Assembly: GCF_000150275.1 (NCBI RefSeq)
Contig: NW_002060947.1
Span: 728,695-792,694, forward strand
Direction of reading: 5' to 3'
Source of the DNA: Trichoplax adhaerens
Taxonomy: Eukaryota; Placozoa; Uniplacotomia; Trichoplacea; Trichoplacidae
DNA length: 64,000 nucleotides
The translations under genes and the position numbers were made by a program. The notes beneath the pieces are model-generated. The model ran no database searches, had not been told where the DNA came from, and saw only the letters and a program-made list of their open reading frames with translations. Below, one piece after another: positions 50,679 to 63,003 of this stretch (the stretch's first letter is position 1; each line of letters begins with the position of its first letter).

Positions 50679-52292
50679 ATGTGGAATGAAAACGGTGTAA
50701 TTAATATTTCTACTAATTGCAGCCTATGTGCAGCAGATGATAATTATGCCGAAGTACCTAATGTAACACACTCAATAATTATAATGTCTCTCTTCCTGGT
50801 TATTGGTGTCATTTCTGCTTTAGCCAACGCTCTATTCATTGGTTACATGGTTTATTACTACCGAAAAGTGACCGTTCACGATATTTTCATTCTAAATATT
50901 TCTCTATCCGATTTTTTCTACATCGTATCCTTGTAAGTAAATTTCAGGAAACATTGCTACATAAAGCCAATAGTAGTGATAATGGCTAAAATATCAAATA
51001 ATTACGAAGTATCTAGTACATATATACAGTACGCGCATTTATAAGTGAAAAGATCAAATTAAAGTCATGACTTCTAAATACTAAGTATTTGACAGAGCTC
51101 AAAAAAATGATCCTAAAGAATATCCTTTTGTCAGTCTTACACATCGAATATTTAGTATTTTTGCTTGCAAATTATAACAACTTTTACGAATACTTACTTA
51201 TGCTTTATACAAAAATTTCTGAGCGCCAATAGCGTATTATTCCAATAGAAAAGCATTATACACCTTTGTAAATGAGCTTATTCGACAGATATATGTCAGA
51301 AAATTTTTCCATAGCATAGTGATAATGATAATACCATCAAAACTTTAGCATTTGACTACAAGCCATATATTTACAATACGAGAATATCAGGCTTTGATAA
51401 TTATTTTACTAATTATCTTTATCGTTTTTTTTCCTCTTTTAGTAGCTGGAATGTATTCCCAGTGGTTATACCATCAATTCAGAAGCCAGTTTTTTCACAT
51501 AATACTTTCCTCTGCCGTTTGCTGTTCTCTTCGTTTGTATTGTCATTTTTCGTTAACATTTGCTTAATGGCAAGTTCTGCACTAGCTAGTTACTGGAAAA
51601 TATCTAATTCTGGAATTTCTTTGACTATTCCTCGTGCTTGGATTATGGTTGGTATATCATATACAGCGTCAATTCTCTTATTATCATTGCCAACTATTGG
51701 TGTTTGGGCTAGAATAACATATTTTCGAGGCGCAGGAATATGTCAGATGGATTTTAGCCCAACAATTACTAAAAATCACATAATTTTTTTATTTGTAATT
51801 GTTTTTCCAATGCTATTTTCAACTACATGCATTATCGCATTTTCATACTATCGAATTTACAAAATTGTTCATAATAGTGCCGTTAATATTACAATGCATA
51901 ATAATAGCAATAGGATCGAACTTGGTGAAAATTTAAATCACCGTAAAAAAGCTGCTAAATCCTACTCAAGAACTGATATCACTTTAGCAAAGACCTTATC
52001 CGTTGTATTTGGGTTATTTATATTATCGTATGCACCCTACGCTTTAGCAAATATTTTTTACTTTTGTAACTGGTTTAAATTAAGTCTAACTGAAGGACTG
52101 TACCTCTTAATTATTTCCTGCACTAATAGCATCTTTAATCCAATTATATTTTATGACCGCCGCAGCAAAAGTGTCCAACGAAGTAATATTACAATGGTTA
52201 GACAAATAAGATCCAGTTTTGTCGGAAATCAAATGCATTCTTCTGTTTCCACCATGACCATGGCCAAAAGCTCTTCCTTTACCTATAAGTAA
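50679..52292 (+). CDS. GPCR-5, class A seven-TM receptor, two exons
   Basis: Exon 1 50679-50932, exon 2 51443-52292; 367 residues. The ATG at 50679 opens a Cys-containing N-tail (STNCSLCAADDNYAEVP, with an N-glycosylation site), like GPCR-4. TM1 ALANALFIGYMVYY, TM2 HDIFILNISLSD. The donor GTAAGT is phase 2; the acceptor CTCTTTTAG ends at 51442. Exon 2: SWNVFPVVIPS, TFLCRL, TM3 FSSFVLSFFVNICLM ending A-L-A-S-Y-W-K-I, TM4 with Trp, ECL2 GAGICQMDF, TM5 FPMLF, loop SYYRIYKIVHNS, TM6 FILSYAPYALANIFYF, TM7 TNSIFNPIIF, and a Ser/Thr-rich tail. Very close to GPCR-4 and GPCR-6, which suggests recent duplication. All structural residues of a membrane receptor are present except the TM3 Arg. Ligand and G-protein partner unknown. 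AATAAA at 52499. Confidence 0.9.
50933..51442 (+). other. Intron of GPCR-5
   Basis: A 510-bp GT-AG phase-2 intron at the array's common position. No other feature inside. Confidence 0.8.
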
Positions 52293-55200
52293 TGCGTCTT
52301 TTCAACGTTAGCACGATTTCTAGCATTTAATGGCATAAATTTGTAGCAATACTGTACAATAGCTCTTATTTTCTAGTACAGTTCAAATTCTTAATAATTG
52401 CACCAGTTTCGTTAATGTAATGTTGGAGATTCCATGCGCTTCATTTATTTTATTGGATAAAAGTCGATCTGAGAGCTTAATAAGTGGTATTCAATCAGAA
52501 TAAATTCATGAATCTTTAGAAATACTCAATAGAAATTTTAAATTATTAGAATTCATTCCAGAAGTTCATTTGAAAGTTGTAGTCATGCTGCATACTATTA
52601 AGGATTCTTAATAATTATAATTATCGACCTTATTATGTATTAATATACTGTACTATGTTGCAATAATTAATGATCATTTTCATTTCTTAAAATAATATCT
52701 GTTGTAATCACAGTGCAATAAATCCACCCTAATATTTGTTAGCGTACAAGATACAAACTGCAATATCATGAATATTAGCACCAAGCAATGTGAAACTTCA
52801 ATCTTTAATTTAGACTGCCAAATTTCATTATATCTTGTTTTCGTAAATAAGTATGCATATAAATTTTCTTAACGATAAGCCAATTAAATGTCATGAAAGT
52901 GAAATAAACTTAATAGATTGTGATATTTGAAAGTGTTCGATAGTAGTTACAGACTCTGCTACCTCCACATTTTTAGTTTTTCAAGACTGTTATTCAACAA
53001 CTATCTTAGTATACGTAATACGATATATGGGAAAAAAAATTTTTTGCGCTTTGTACCAATAATTCGCATATATTCATGTCGATTCATCATATTAATCAAA
53101 TAAATTACCGTAAAACTACTATTTGATCGAATAGTAAATTTGATCAGAATCTAGGATGTCTCATAATTTATGATATTTTTATAAAGTAGTCTAAGCTTTT
53201 TAGATTTAGCTTCATCGTTAAAAGCTGAATGTGACAGCTGGATATTTATGTTGCAAGTTACAATATATCATTTCGGAGAGTAAATATTAGATCACATGCA
53301 TTTTATTGGTAATCAAACCATGCGCATATGTATAATAGTACCATTAAATGACCGATATAGGACTGGCTCTACTTTTATTGCATTTCAATTCACTAGACAA
53401 CCTTTTCTTCTAATCGCTCTGATATAGAACGGTAGCTTAGCTACATGCTGTAGACTACTAAATTATTGTAGCATAAACTATACAGCATAGACTGAAATAT
53501 CGTTATCAGTCTTCTAGTTACATGAAGTATCACGAGTAAGGAAATGAACTAGTAGGTGTATATCCGAAAAATTATTTTATTTTTATGCTATCAGTTATAA
53601 TTAGAGAATTAGGTTAATTAATGAATATATCATAATTATAAATTTTTTCTTAACGTAAGTTTAAGGAGGTTAAGTGAAAGGATTACCGTTTTTTTCCAGA
53701 ATGTTAACTATAACGATATCTTATAATAGATTTGGTTATTAAGCTTTCTCACTCGGCCCCAGTCATCGTTATTATTTTTCGGTTACTGCATGGTTTTATA
53801 ACCTTTTAATTATACCCTAAATTAATACAATGTTTGCTTTATGTTTATTCTATCAGCAAAATAATACAGAATTCGAACGCAATAACCCTAACTTTAATCC
53901 TGATATCATAATGTTTGCATGTCTTTTAATGAAAATAAATTGCTTAAATTTCTACGTAATTATCTTTACTTAATAATAAAGGTACCATTATCAATAAGTC
54001 TTGTGAGAAAATTATTGCTGATTATATTATTATCAAGCAAGCGCAATTTTGTTATAATAGTTTACAAGTATTGAAGCCAGTATACAAGTAATTCGACATC
54101 CGCCTGCAACTTAGTCTAGGCGAATAATAATGAGATCAAATTAAACCGTAGTGCACCTGAGTTTGAGGAATAAAATTTTACTCTTAGTAAATGTTGAAGC
54201 ATATTTTGATAGCCTCATAGTTAAATTTTCATGTTCAATCGCGACTTAATACTGTACTTTGAAAATAACAACCTAATTAGTTTTAAAGTGACATACTGAC
54301 ATTTGAATGTTAAGCTTTGGATATTTATATATTAATAATCATCTTGTCGCCTGATCTACAGGAAACTAATATGCAACAAAGGGCTTTTATCTTAAGTTTT
54401 ATTAAGCAACTCTTTTTGTTCTCCCCAGAAACAAATTATTTGACCTTGAAAAAATTTGTTAATTTATAAATTAATACGAAATGAAATTTCTAGAATCCAG
54501 ACTTTATTATCAATTCTATTCCACTAATTTACGCATAATATATCGATATTCACGGTCAATATCCGGTACTTTCGCATTTATTTCGGTGAAAGCTGGATGT
54601 CTACCCTGAATTAAGTATATTTTCCAACCTAGATTTGAGCCAGTTTCTTCATATTTACTTTATTTTAGTATTTCTCATTTTTGCCTCAGTAATTATTATA
54701 ATGCTCACATACCAATTCTGTATGCCTTAATTTTAATATTATATAAACTAACGTACCAAGTCAAGTATATGCAGTTGTGCACATACAGTAAATCATATAT
54801 TGACATTAATATTATATTTTAAATAATTTAAAGAATATGTCTAGCTTTCGTGGCATCTCACTCGTGATCATACTACATACGCGTATATTAGTCATATGAG
54901 ATCCGCTGGCAAAGACATTACATTTATTGAATAAATACGATTGTTAGTGTTTTAACTGACGCAATATATAAAAATTTATCAATGTGCTCATTTGCCAAGT
55001 AATCAAACTCTGCAATACTACTAAGCACATTTCCACCGATTGAATTGCTTCGTATAGCTTCGTGCCAGCTGATCATTGGCTATCGCTGGAAAGCTGAGGC
55101 TAGCGCACATACCAAGACTTAAAAAAAAACAAAGATTAATATAAAAATGCAATACCTTAATCTAGTTCAACTCATTAACAGATTTATAAGTAATTTTACT

Positions 55201-58200
55201 TTTCCTTGCATCTAAATAAGCAATAGATAACAAGGTCAAAAGCTCCGTTATATCAATTACTTGGCGTATACTCTCCAAGCGTATTTCTTCATGTTTAAGT
55301 GGTAATTGCAATGAAAAGACTTTTCTTCTTTTAATTATTAGTTACGGAGCTTGAAGCTCTTTGATAATAGCTAGTAGCAATCAAAGATAGTAGAGTGACT
55401 GTAAAGATTATAATTAACCTTGAAAAATACTATCGTGTGATTAAAAATATTATTAAAGATTGTTGTATTGTAGACAGCAATCCTCAATTGTTAATTGATT
55501 ATTATTAATACTAATGACTTTGAATTGAGCCATACTATACTGGTTATTAATTAATTATACCGAAGTCAGCAATATAACTAATTCAAGATGTGATATTGCA
55601 CCATTGTGGTGTGATAAATAATTTAACTTGCTAATTAATATTAACTAGCGAAATGTATTAATTAATACTCGGTCTAGTCTACAATAAGCCTGGATTGGGT
55701 ATTATATAATTTAATGTGACAGATTAGCAACGGGGAATTTGTGTGACATAGGAGATTGTATGTAAGCTTAATTGTTAATTTTAATCTCAGTACCTTTGAA
55801 ACTAGAGTACTCTGTTACTAAGTTGCAATAGCTAGTAATAAAATATTTATTTACCCAAACCTATCATTGGACTCGTTTTCTATAGTACTGTATAGGAATA
55901 AGCTAGCTTTCCTTTACTGAGATCTCCGGAGCTATTCGAGGAACCTTAAAGTGTAGATAGTTTAGTTTAGTAACGATCATTAAAGCAGTTTAGTAACATT
56001 ATTATATATACTATATTACGCAGTGTTAGCGAAAATATAGGATAAAAATCAGTATTGGCATCCGGACTTATTACGCTAGCAATCATCTGCTAGTATAATA
56101 GTCCAAGCAATAGGTTACATATAATTTATCATTTTACAATCAATTCTTCTAATTTCCATTCTACTCTCTGCTCATTTGAGAGGTAGATCTCAACTAGTTG
56201 TTAATAGTTTTAATTGGCCATAAACCCCTATTTGAAGTTCTTTTGCTTACTATACAGCATTTACTTTAAGAAATGCTACCGTACTATATTGTAATGATCC
56301 GCTATGGATCAGTAGCGCTAATTATTTTAAAATCATTAATTATCGAAGCATTTGGACATAATATAATAAAATTCGCTTTCAGCTAAAACTCAATCCTAGG
56401 CGTACTGATTTGTGAATTACTGTATACCGACATTTAAAAGAAATGTGATGCTTGGTGCCAGCGGATTTTATTTCTATTATTTTGATTATGCTATCTTGTG
56501 TTAATTTTACTCAGGTATAAAAATTATAGAGTGAAATACTCACTAGATTACGTCTAATGACTAATAGTCCATATCTACAGCATAGCAGTCTAGACCAAAT
56601 CTCATGAATTAGACGGTGTTGAAATAAATGAAATAGTTTGAAAAAATTTAGCTCGACAACTAGCAAGCAGCCGATAATCGGATTGTTTGTTATTTATAAT
56701 TCCTCATAAACGGTCCTGATTTAAAATATTTGATTTCAGGATCTGAAGAGTAAATAAGTAATCGTAATAAAAAGTCAAAAGTTTATGAGAAAACCGGAAA
56801 TGATCGTTAGGTGATCACTTATATCTCGATACAGGACATTTATTCTATATTTAAGAGAAAAGCTAACAATAATGTATCTTCAGTATATTGCTATAAACAA
56901 TGAATTGATTAAATCGCTCAAATCTTTCATCAAGTTTATATTATGCAATGTAAGTGATGCAAATCAGTTATTGGGTAAGCTAATGCTGGGGTACAGTTTT
57001 TATTAAAATATCGATAATGTCTACGATGGTTAAATTAAAAGTCTCAGACAGGCTTTATAGGTATGTCATTATTGAAACTTTATTATTACTCCCTAGTTTA
57101 TTTGTACAATTATCAGCAAACGATCATCATTATGAAGTAGTGATCCCGCAGTTGGATCTGTCTATAAGAGTAATGTAGTACATAAACTGTAAAAATAGAG
57201 CTAATAAATAGATTGCAATAGGCTAAGGTAGGGGAAGAGACTGAATACGGGAAAGCGAATCCTGGAAATGTACGTATACAGTAAATAGATTAAACACTAC
57301 ATGAGTTAGCTTAAAAACTGGTAACGATAATTTTTGTCTTACATATTAAACCTTCATTTCTTATAAATGTTAGCTCATTTATTTAGCTACTCTTAGCGGA
57401 ATTGCTGTGCTGTATTATGATTTTGATATTGCAAGGATTGAGAGAGATTAATCTTTACATTAGCATTTTATGAGTAAATTTTTCGTTAATATATTAAACT
57501 TCAACTTGTGTTTTGTTCCGAGTACGGTATTGTGCTGCATATTCATGATTTAACTTCGATAATGCATTTGAAATAAATAGTATTTCAGAATCAAATGGGA
57601 AAACCGTTACAAAATTTCAGTTTAATCAACAATACTTGTTGAAGATGTTTTTCAGGCTATTTTGATGCATGCTGCATATTTATCCATGTATTTATCTATA
57701 CGCGTATAAATTAAGAAAAAAATTTAATTTTATCCCACACTATAGTTACTATTTAATAGTTAATTGTTACTGACGAATATTTGTTTCATTATTACGCTGT
57801 TTGATAGTGGAATAACATTTGTAATGGAATATGTATAGATTGCCATCAAAAATATATTATCAGTTAATATTAGATAAATTTTTATTGCATTTAGACTAAA
57901 ATTCGATCAAAAAGGCGATTTTAAGTGCCTTATCCGAGCCCATCTTGATTGAAAGGCTGGCGAGTTACGTGTTGCAAACAAAACTGAACACCAGTATCAA
58001 ATTAATTTATTGAGTTTTGTATTATTTTTTGGCTACAATAAAAGAAGTCTCTCAACTATTATAAAGTTAATCTTTTCAATAACATAGTTGAAATAGCCGA
58101 AATGATTTTACATTATTCTAAACTACAACAGAAAGGAACATCGCTTGAATTTTATATGCAAGGACAATAATTAGTAAAATCTTTCTAGAACGATAAGATT

Positions 58201-58911
58201 GCAGATAATATCGTAGAATATGAAACAAATATCACGACTTAACGATAAATTTCAAATTAGTCTATTCTTTTTGATTTGTGGTAAATAACGTCATAATATC
58301 ATTGTCTTAAGTAATAATTTCTATTTTAAATTTGTTACCTACTATTAGAATGACATTTTAACAAATTCGCTTTAGCTACTCTGTTTGAGGTAATAGGGCC
58401 ACAAACGATCCATTATTCATTTGCTTCATGTATGGATAAAATGAAGATAAATTTAGTAGGTGGGTTAATTAAAAAAGGCAGTAAATTAAGTTCAGTGTTA
58501 CTATGGATACTCGACTATTCTCGCTTTACGTCTGTTTCATTCATTAAATATCAATACACGTAATTAATCATTTCCTACTGAATTAAATAAATTATTACTT
58601 GGTCGATATTTTTGTCTCACTTTAATGTGCATTACATAATCGATATTATACGCTCATATAGCTTGTACTATCACATGAATGATCCCTCCGCCGTATTTTT
58701 ATCATAGTTTAGTAAAATTTTATCACATATCCGAAAGTACTTGTAAAATGGTTTAATTATGTAAGTTAAGTTTAGTAGTGTGATTTGTAGGGTAGGTTTA
58801 TTGTTGGTATATTACTCTATTCAGATTATCATTCAGATCTATTCTCATTACTAGCTTTTACGATGTTGTAATTTCTGCGTACTTTCTCATTTAGGGCCTC
58901 AATGATTTAAA
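52293..58911. other. Gene-free AT-rich region between GPCR-5 and GPCR-6
   Basis: AATAAA at 52499-52504 probably serves GPCR-5. An LTR-like stretch lies at 55715-55998. Nothing else with protein or RNA gene character was seen. Confidence 0.5.
55715..55998 (+). mobile_element. Possible LTR remnant (284 bp)
   Basis: Starts TGTGACAGATTAGC and ends AGTTTAGTAACA; the right 78 bp match 21537-21612 in block order. No target duplication (TTTAA versus TTATT) and no clear TATA box, so it is at best a decayed unit. Confidence 0.35.
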
Positions 58912-60577
58912 ATGGATATAAACAATTTCGATAATCTTACTTACAACTGCAGTTCAAATATAGCAGATAATAATCTTGCTGTTGTGCCTACAACTTCAAA
59001 CAGTATCGCCATAACAACGTTTTACTTGATCGTAGCAATTTGTGCGATTACTTCCAACGGTTTCTTTATTTCTTATATGCTAATTCAATATAAAAAAATA
59101 ACTCCTCACGACGTCATAATCTTGAATTTATCTCTTTCCGATTTTTTTTATATAATATCATTGTAAGTATCAATATTCTTAAATTTTTTTAAGCATCACA
59201 AAATCTTGTTTATGGACATATAATTACCTTGATATTGGCATGATACGATTCTAATTTCTACAGATACCAATCTTGTATAAAAGCACAAAAAATTCAGATT
59301 AGGTCAATTATGCTATATCATGCTATATCATATTAAGCCTCGTAAGCCTGAAATATATAATAACGTACTATAGTTCACTCCTTAATTGCACCTAAATATT
59401 AACGTCGAATATATCATTTACTATATATTCTCCTTATTAAGCTCATAATTACAGAACTTTATTAAAATTAGATATGAAATGATAATCTAGAAGAAATCAT
59501 AAGCAAAGAATCTGTAAACAAGTACGGTACTGTTCTCACACATGCATTAAGTTTTCTCTGACTGGAATTTACCAATAAGATAAATTCTCCTCAATACTTA
59601 TAAAACTCACACCCGATAGGCTTCACATACTGTAAAAACAGTCAGTAAGTCCTTTCACTTTTTACTTTACAGTTTCCATACTAAATAATTCTGTGATTTA
59701 CTTTGATTGAAACATTGTCAATTGCTAATAAATAATATGTATCAATTTATACCATTACTTTAGAGGGTGGAATCTTCTTCCTATTACGTCGCTCTCTGTG
59801 AGTAAACCCATTTTCCCTCACAACACATTTTTATGCCGGCTAGCATTTTCATCGTTTGTTCTATCATTTTTCGTTAATATCTGCTTAATGGCATCGAGTG
59901 CAATGGTTAGCTATTACAAGATTGCTCAATTAAAGATAAAGTTCACATTATCTCGATCTTGGCTTATGGTAATTTTCGCCTATACCATCTCTATCGCGTT
60001 GCTGCTATTTCCAACATTAGGCTACTGGGCAAGAATTCCATATTTTCGTGGAGCTGGTTTGTGCATGATTGACTTTAGCCCATCAATCACAACAAATAAA
60101 GCCATTTTTCTATTTGGAATTATTTTTCCTCTACTTTTGTCGACCACGATTATTGTGGCATTATGCTATTATCAAATCTATAAAATAATTCACAAAAGCA
60201 ATAAAATTATATGTAATTATAACGCAGAAAATCATCCGTTGTCGAATTTATTTCGTCATCGAAATAAAAATATCAGGGGCTTTTCGAGGTACGATGTTAA
60301 ATTAGCAAAGACGCTTGGCGTTATATTTAGCTTATTTGTCTTATCATATGCACCTTACGCCCTAGCCAATATATTTTATTTTTTTGGCTGGGTTCGTATA
60401 ACTTTAACACAAGGATTGTATTTATTAATTATTTCATGCAGCAACAGCGTATTCAATCCTATCATACTGTATAGTCGGCGGCGTAAGCGTATTCAGAAAA
60501 GTAAGATTAAAGTGGTTAAACAAGTTAAAGGAAGTAGTAATCCACTCACGGTATCGACCAATAATTTAAAATTATGA
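58912..60577 (+). CDS. GPCR-6, class A seven-TM receptor, two exons
   Basis: Exon 1 58912-59162, exon 2 59764-60577; 354 residues. The ATG at 58912 opens an N-tail with NLTYNCSSN, which holds two glycosylation motifs. TM1 ITSNGFFISYMLIQY, TM2 HDVIILNLSLSD. The donor GTAAGT is phase 2; the acceptor ACTTTAG ends at 59763. Exon 2: GWNLLPITSLS, TFLCRL, TM3 FSSFVLSFFVNICLM ending V-S-Y-Y-K-I, TM4 RSWLMV, ECL2 GAGLCMIDF, TM5 FPLLL, loop CYYQIYKIIHKS, TM6 FVLSYAPYALANIFYFF, TM7 SNSVFNPIIL, and a basic tail. The TM3 segment is identical to GPCR-4 and GPCR-5 over more than ten residues. NPIIL departs further from NPxxY than the others. AATAAA at 60774. Confidence 0.9.
59163..59763 (+). other. Intron of GPCR-6
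   Basis: A 601-bp GT-AG phase-2 intron at the same position as in the other five receptors. Nothing else recognised inside. Confidence 0.8.
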
Positions 60578-63003
60578 ATCCAACCTATCTTATTAATTCC
60601 AGTATTATGTCCAATTGGAATTATCCAGTTATAGATTTTACCCTTCCCCCTTACATTTACATTTATGCCTACAGTTTGACTCTATTCTCGATCTACTTAA
60701 TCATTCATCCACTATTGATCTCTATAACTATTAATTAAACAAAAATATATATAAGATAATTGCAAGACGTCTCAATAAAGTATCTATATACGTATCATCC
60801 TAATTTATTGATTATTGATTTAATCAATTATGGAGGTAATGTGGATGACTGCATCCCATAAAAATCTACTGTCTTTAATAAGTTTATAATTTTCCAATAT
60901 ATAATTATTAACTGCAAATGATTAAATGAAGCCGCCTTTTATATATAGAGCAATATCATAAGCCCTCAAATCATAATGGTTTAAAAGTATGTTAATGAAA
61001 TTTCTCACGATTTTACGTAACGATATGGAAAAAATATTTAATTGCATAGGTAGAGTATTTTAAAGTATATTTTTAAAATGAAAAATTTTTACTTTTTTAT
61101 GAAAATCTTGATTCTTAAATTAATCATATTGCATATAGAAATGCTTAATCACTTATATAGCTAATAATTACAGTTTAATCTGTCATAAAATATCTTTAAG
61201 ATTTTGACCACAAGGTAATTAGTGTTAGGTCCAATTGTTGTACTAGTAATTGCTAGACAACGCATTTTATATGATATATCTTGTGGATCCATGGAATGGT
61301 ATCATTTACTTTATCAATGGCACCGCAATACTGGAATAACTGAAGCAGGAAAGTGTTGACAATATGTTGATGCCATTCATTATTATTATAACTATTTCTA
61401 AATAAATAGGATAGCTGTCAGTACTGCTGTACAAGTTTTCATTAAATCGATTCAGATCCACTTAATAACCCGATAATATTATAATCGGATATGAAATTAT
61501 TCTGGATAGAAGTATTGATTTTTAAAGTCGTAAAAATATTGTCCCTGACATAAATAATTTCTACTTTATTAACTAAAAGTTAAGTTATAACATATATCCT
61601 TCTAATCAATAGAGATATTGTCATTTTTATCATCCTTTATCTACACGTTAATACGGTATTGTAATCACAAATTGATTTCAGTATCTTGCTAACATTCAAT
61701 AAATTCTTTATTCTGTTTTAGATTTGTCAAGTGCTTAGTTACAAATGTTATGCAAAATAAAATTTCTTACTCACCACTTAATAAACAGTAGCGTAAACAT
61801 TATCTAGCGATAACTGACTAGGGATAGTTGTGTGCATTATCAAGACTCTCATGTGCTACTAGAAAAAGGCTAGAGTTAGGCTTAGGCAGAATACAACTTA
61901 GATACTCGTTCAGAAACTGATATTAGAAGGTTGATTCGGATTAGTAGGCAGGTATGACACTGATTGACGAATACTAAAGCACAAAACGTTTTCTACTGCC
62001 ATCTTAAGAATCATAGCCATGGATGTTATACTTATACTTCGTAGCTGATAACCTTGGCAATATATCAGTATTGGCGCTTTATTATCATCAAGGATAAAAA
62101 TGAAATCAGATGCAAAGATTCCTTAAGCCCTTAAAATTTGGTTTAGCCATTTTACTTTATTGCAGGTACCACAAAGCTATGTATTGAGATGTGCTAATGG
62201 TTGAATCGAGCAAACTTTGAGCGCATTAATACTCAACCAAGTGAACTATGTCATTAGTATGATTGTATATTAATTACTACGTTTAAAGAAAATTAGAAAC
62301 TGCGAGAGTAATGGGTATTTATGTCGTACTTTCCAGCATGTATTGTAGTAAATCGATTGTAGATGTAACTAAGTATGGTTATAGTCAAAAGCATCTAATG
62401 CATAGTATAGTCTGTCTAGGTAACACTACGTTTTTTTCTTGAGAAATTCCTAACAGAAATTATGTGAATATAAAAGTAGGGAAGCTATGGGTAAAGGAAA
62501 GCATTTATTTAAGTTGAATTCTCTATTACATCTCGTGTCGCTTAATCATGCTTTATACATAAGTATTATTATTACCAGCACACAATTGCGTCTGCGAAAT
62601 CAGTTCTCAGTAATCAATGTAGCGATACTGTTTAAATTTCCTATCATCTGTCATTCTGAGTGTAGTTTATGTTTAAATTTCTATTAGTTTCTTTATTATT
62701 TCCAGTAATTCCCTGTAGCGCTGTAAAATTAAATCGGTTGCAGTATTTTATTATTAAGCTACCAGTTTACCAAGGGGTATATAAATACGCCCGCTGAAGA
62801 TTTCCAGTTACTCACGTACAGTACATTGCTTGTTCTTTTTATTCATTTTTGCTTTATCTACTCACATATCAGACTATGTACTGTAATATGAAATATGCAT
62901 ACAAAATTTTTTATATAATATAGATTATTAGTTATATTTGTTTGTTTCTAGCAAATAGCTTTCAATTTGTAATCTATCCTATCTGTATTTTCGGATTGGC
63001 TCA
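60578..63003. other. Gene-free region between GPCR-6 and the P450
   Basis: AATAAA at 60774-60779 probably ends the GPCR-6 transcript. A GGGGTATATAAATACGCCCG stretch near 62774 resembles the promoter core of the LTRs, in plus sense. TTTATT at 62692-62697 could be the minus-strand poly(A) signal of the P450 gene. No other gene. Confidence 0.45.
62774..62800 (+). promoter_or_regulatory. TATA-box core, probably from an LTR remnant
   Basis: GGGGTATATAAATACGCCCG is very like the GGGTATATAAGCCCG core of the LTR at 23701-24133 read in its sense direction. No plus-strand gene follows it in the window, so an LTR fragment is more likely than a gene promoter. Confidence 0.35.

Noticed and set aside
18234-60577. 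Receptors as opsins
   Set aside because: TM3 and ECL2 resemble opsin or melatonin-type receptors in spacing, but the retinal-binding Lys of TM7 is Cys where I checked it (GPCR-3 and GPCR-4), so a photopigment role is not supported.
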